Position numbers and translations under genes: made by a program. Shown piece after piece: positions 5,458 to 5,893 of a stretch of DNA of 5,893 nt. Under the pieces are notes generated by a model, which did no database searches, was not told the origin of the DNA, and was given only the letters and a program-made list of their open reading frames with translations. Each line of letters starts with the position of its first letter. The first letter of the stretch is position 1. This stretch comes from Elusimicrobia bacterium RIFCSPLOWO2_01_FULL_60_11 (GTDB taxonomy: Bacteria; Elusimicrobiota; Elusimicrobia; 2-02-FULL-39-32): NCBI GenBank assembly GCA_001800085.1, contig MGUS01000102.1:5263-11155 (forward strand), written 5' to 3'.

Positions 5458-5893
5458 TCTTGAATCCGTCCTTCGTCAGAAGTTCGGCCAGGCCTTCGTT
5501 GATGTGAGGGACCGTCGAAGGCCCGCCGTAGACCCAGCCCGTGTAGAGCTGCACCAAGGACGCGCCGGAGAGGATCTTTTCGTAGGCGTCCTGGGCCGAG
5601 AAGACCCCGCCCACGCCGATGAGGATGAGCCGGTCCTTGGCCTGCTTGTAGATGTCCTTCAAGACCGCGGTCGATCTCCTCCGGAGCGGCTTGCCGCTCA
5701 ACCCCCCTTCCTGGGGGGCGGGGACGCGGAGGTTGTCGCGCGAGAGCGTGGTGTTGGTGGCGATGATGCCGGTCACCTGGTTCTTCAAGCAGCTTGCTAC
5801 GGCTTCCGCCAGTTCGTCCGGGGAAAGGTCGGGCGATACTTTCACGAACAGAGGGCGCGGCCGGGTCCCCAGCCTGGCCGCCATCTCCAGGTT
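5426..5893 (-). CDS. pyrD: Dihydroorotate dehydrogenase, class 2 (quinone), C-terminal part (5' end outside window)
   Basis: PyrD oxidises dihydroorotate to orotate with FMN. The class 2 form passes electrons to membrane quinone and sits at the inner face of the cytoplasmic membrane. The frame is open through base 5893; 155 C-terminal codons of an expected ~340-360 are present. Visible features are LFVKVSPDLS, with the Lys that contacts FMN in the family; GIIATNTTLSR, the Asn-Thr-Thr substrate/FMN segment; EGGLSGKPL; and the FMN phosphate site LIGVGGVFSAQDAYEKILSG and SLVQLYTGWVYGG. EGGLSGKPL together with the NTTLSR segment points to class 2 rather than the cytosolic class 1 forms. The N-terminal membrane-binding helices and the catalytic Ser lie outside the window and cannot be checked. 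Its end overlaps pyrF by 8 or 32 nt depending on the pyrF start. The operon promoter, and any further pyr genes, lie beyond the right edge. Confidence 0.95.
   Translation of the reverse strand, partial: NLEMAARLGTRPRPLFVKVSPDLSPDELAEAVASCLKNQVTGIIATNTTLSRDNLRVPAPQEGGLSGKPLRRRSTAVLKDIYKQAKDRLILIGVGGVFSAQDAYEKILSGASLVQLYTGWVYGGPSTVPHINEGLAELLTKDGFKNVKEAVGQGA

Overview
The window is a GC-rich, densely coding bacterial chromosome fragment with eight protein genes in two convergent blocks. No tRNA, rRNA, insertion sequence, phage gene or CRISPR array is visible. The only non-coding stretches are 54 nt (897-950), 7 nt, 2 nt and 33 nt, so no gene-free region reaches 300 bases. The organism cannot be named from this sequence. 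A quinone-type dihydroorotate dehydrogenase, a Bacillus-type adenylosuccinate lyase, a heavy-metal RND pump and a palindromic intergenic repeat fit a Gram-negative (diderm) bacterium, possibly from a poorly cultured phylum. That placement is inference.

Plus-strand block (1-1809): this looks like the 3' end of a metal-resistance cluster. It holds the last ~297 codons of a CusA/CzcA-type (HME-RND) efflux pump, then a small exported protein rich in Cys, His and Met (951-1352), then a four-helix membrane protein of the DUF2231 type (1360-1809). Only 7 nt separate the second and third genes. The promoter lies left of the window. The likely theme is periplasmic copper or other soft-metal handling: a pump, a possible metal-binding periplasmic factor and a membrane partner.

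Minus-strand block (5893-1812, read right to left): a compact nucleotide-biosynthesis operon, pyrD (partial) > pyrF > pyrE > purM > purB. The three pyr genes cover the last three steps to UMP: dihydroorotate to orotate, orotate to OMP, and OMP to UMP. The two pur genes cover AIR synthesis and the two fumarate-releasing lyase steps of the purine route. Most junctions overlap (ATGA at pyrF/pyrE and purM/purB, up to 32 nt at pyrD/pyrF), which points to translational coupling. The promoter lies right of the window.

The exception to this tight packing is the pyrE/purM junction. A perfect 28-bp palindrome sits there, supplies the pyrE stop codon and occupies the place where a purM ribosome binding site would be expected. 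This is the most unusual element in the window. The two blocks meet tail to tail with 2 nt between stop codons and no terminator between them. I see no wholly new system. The items most worth following up are the palindrome and the Cys/His/Met protein with its neighbours.
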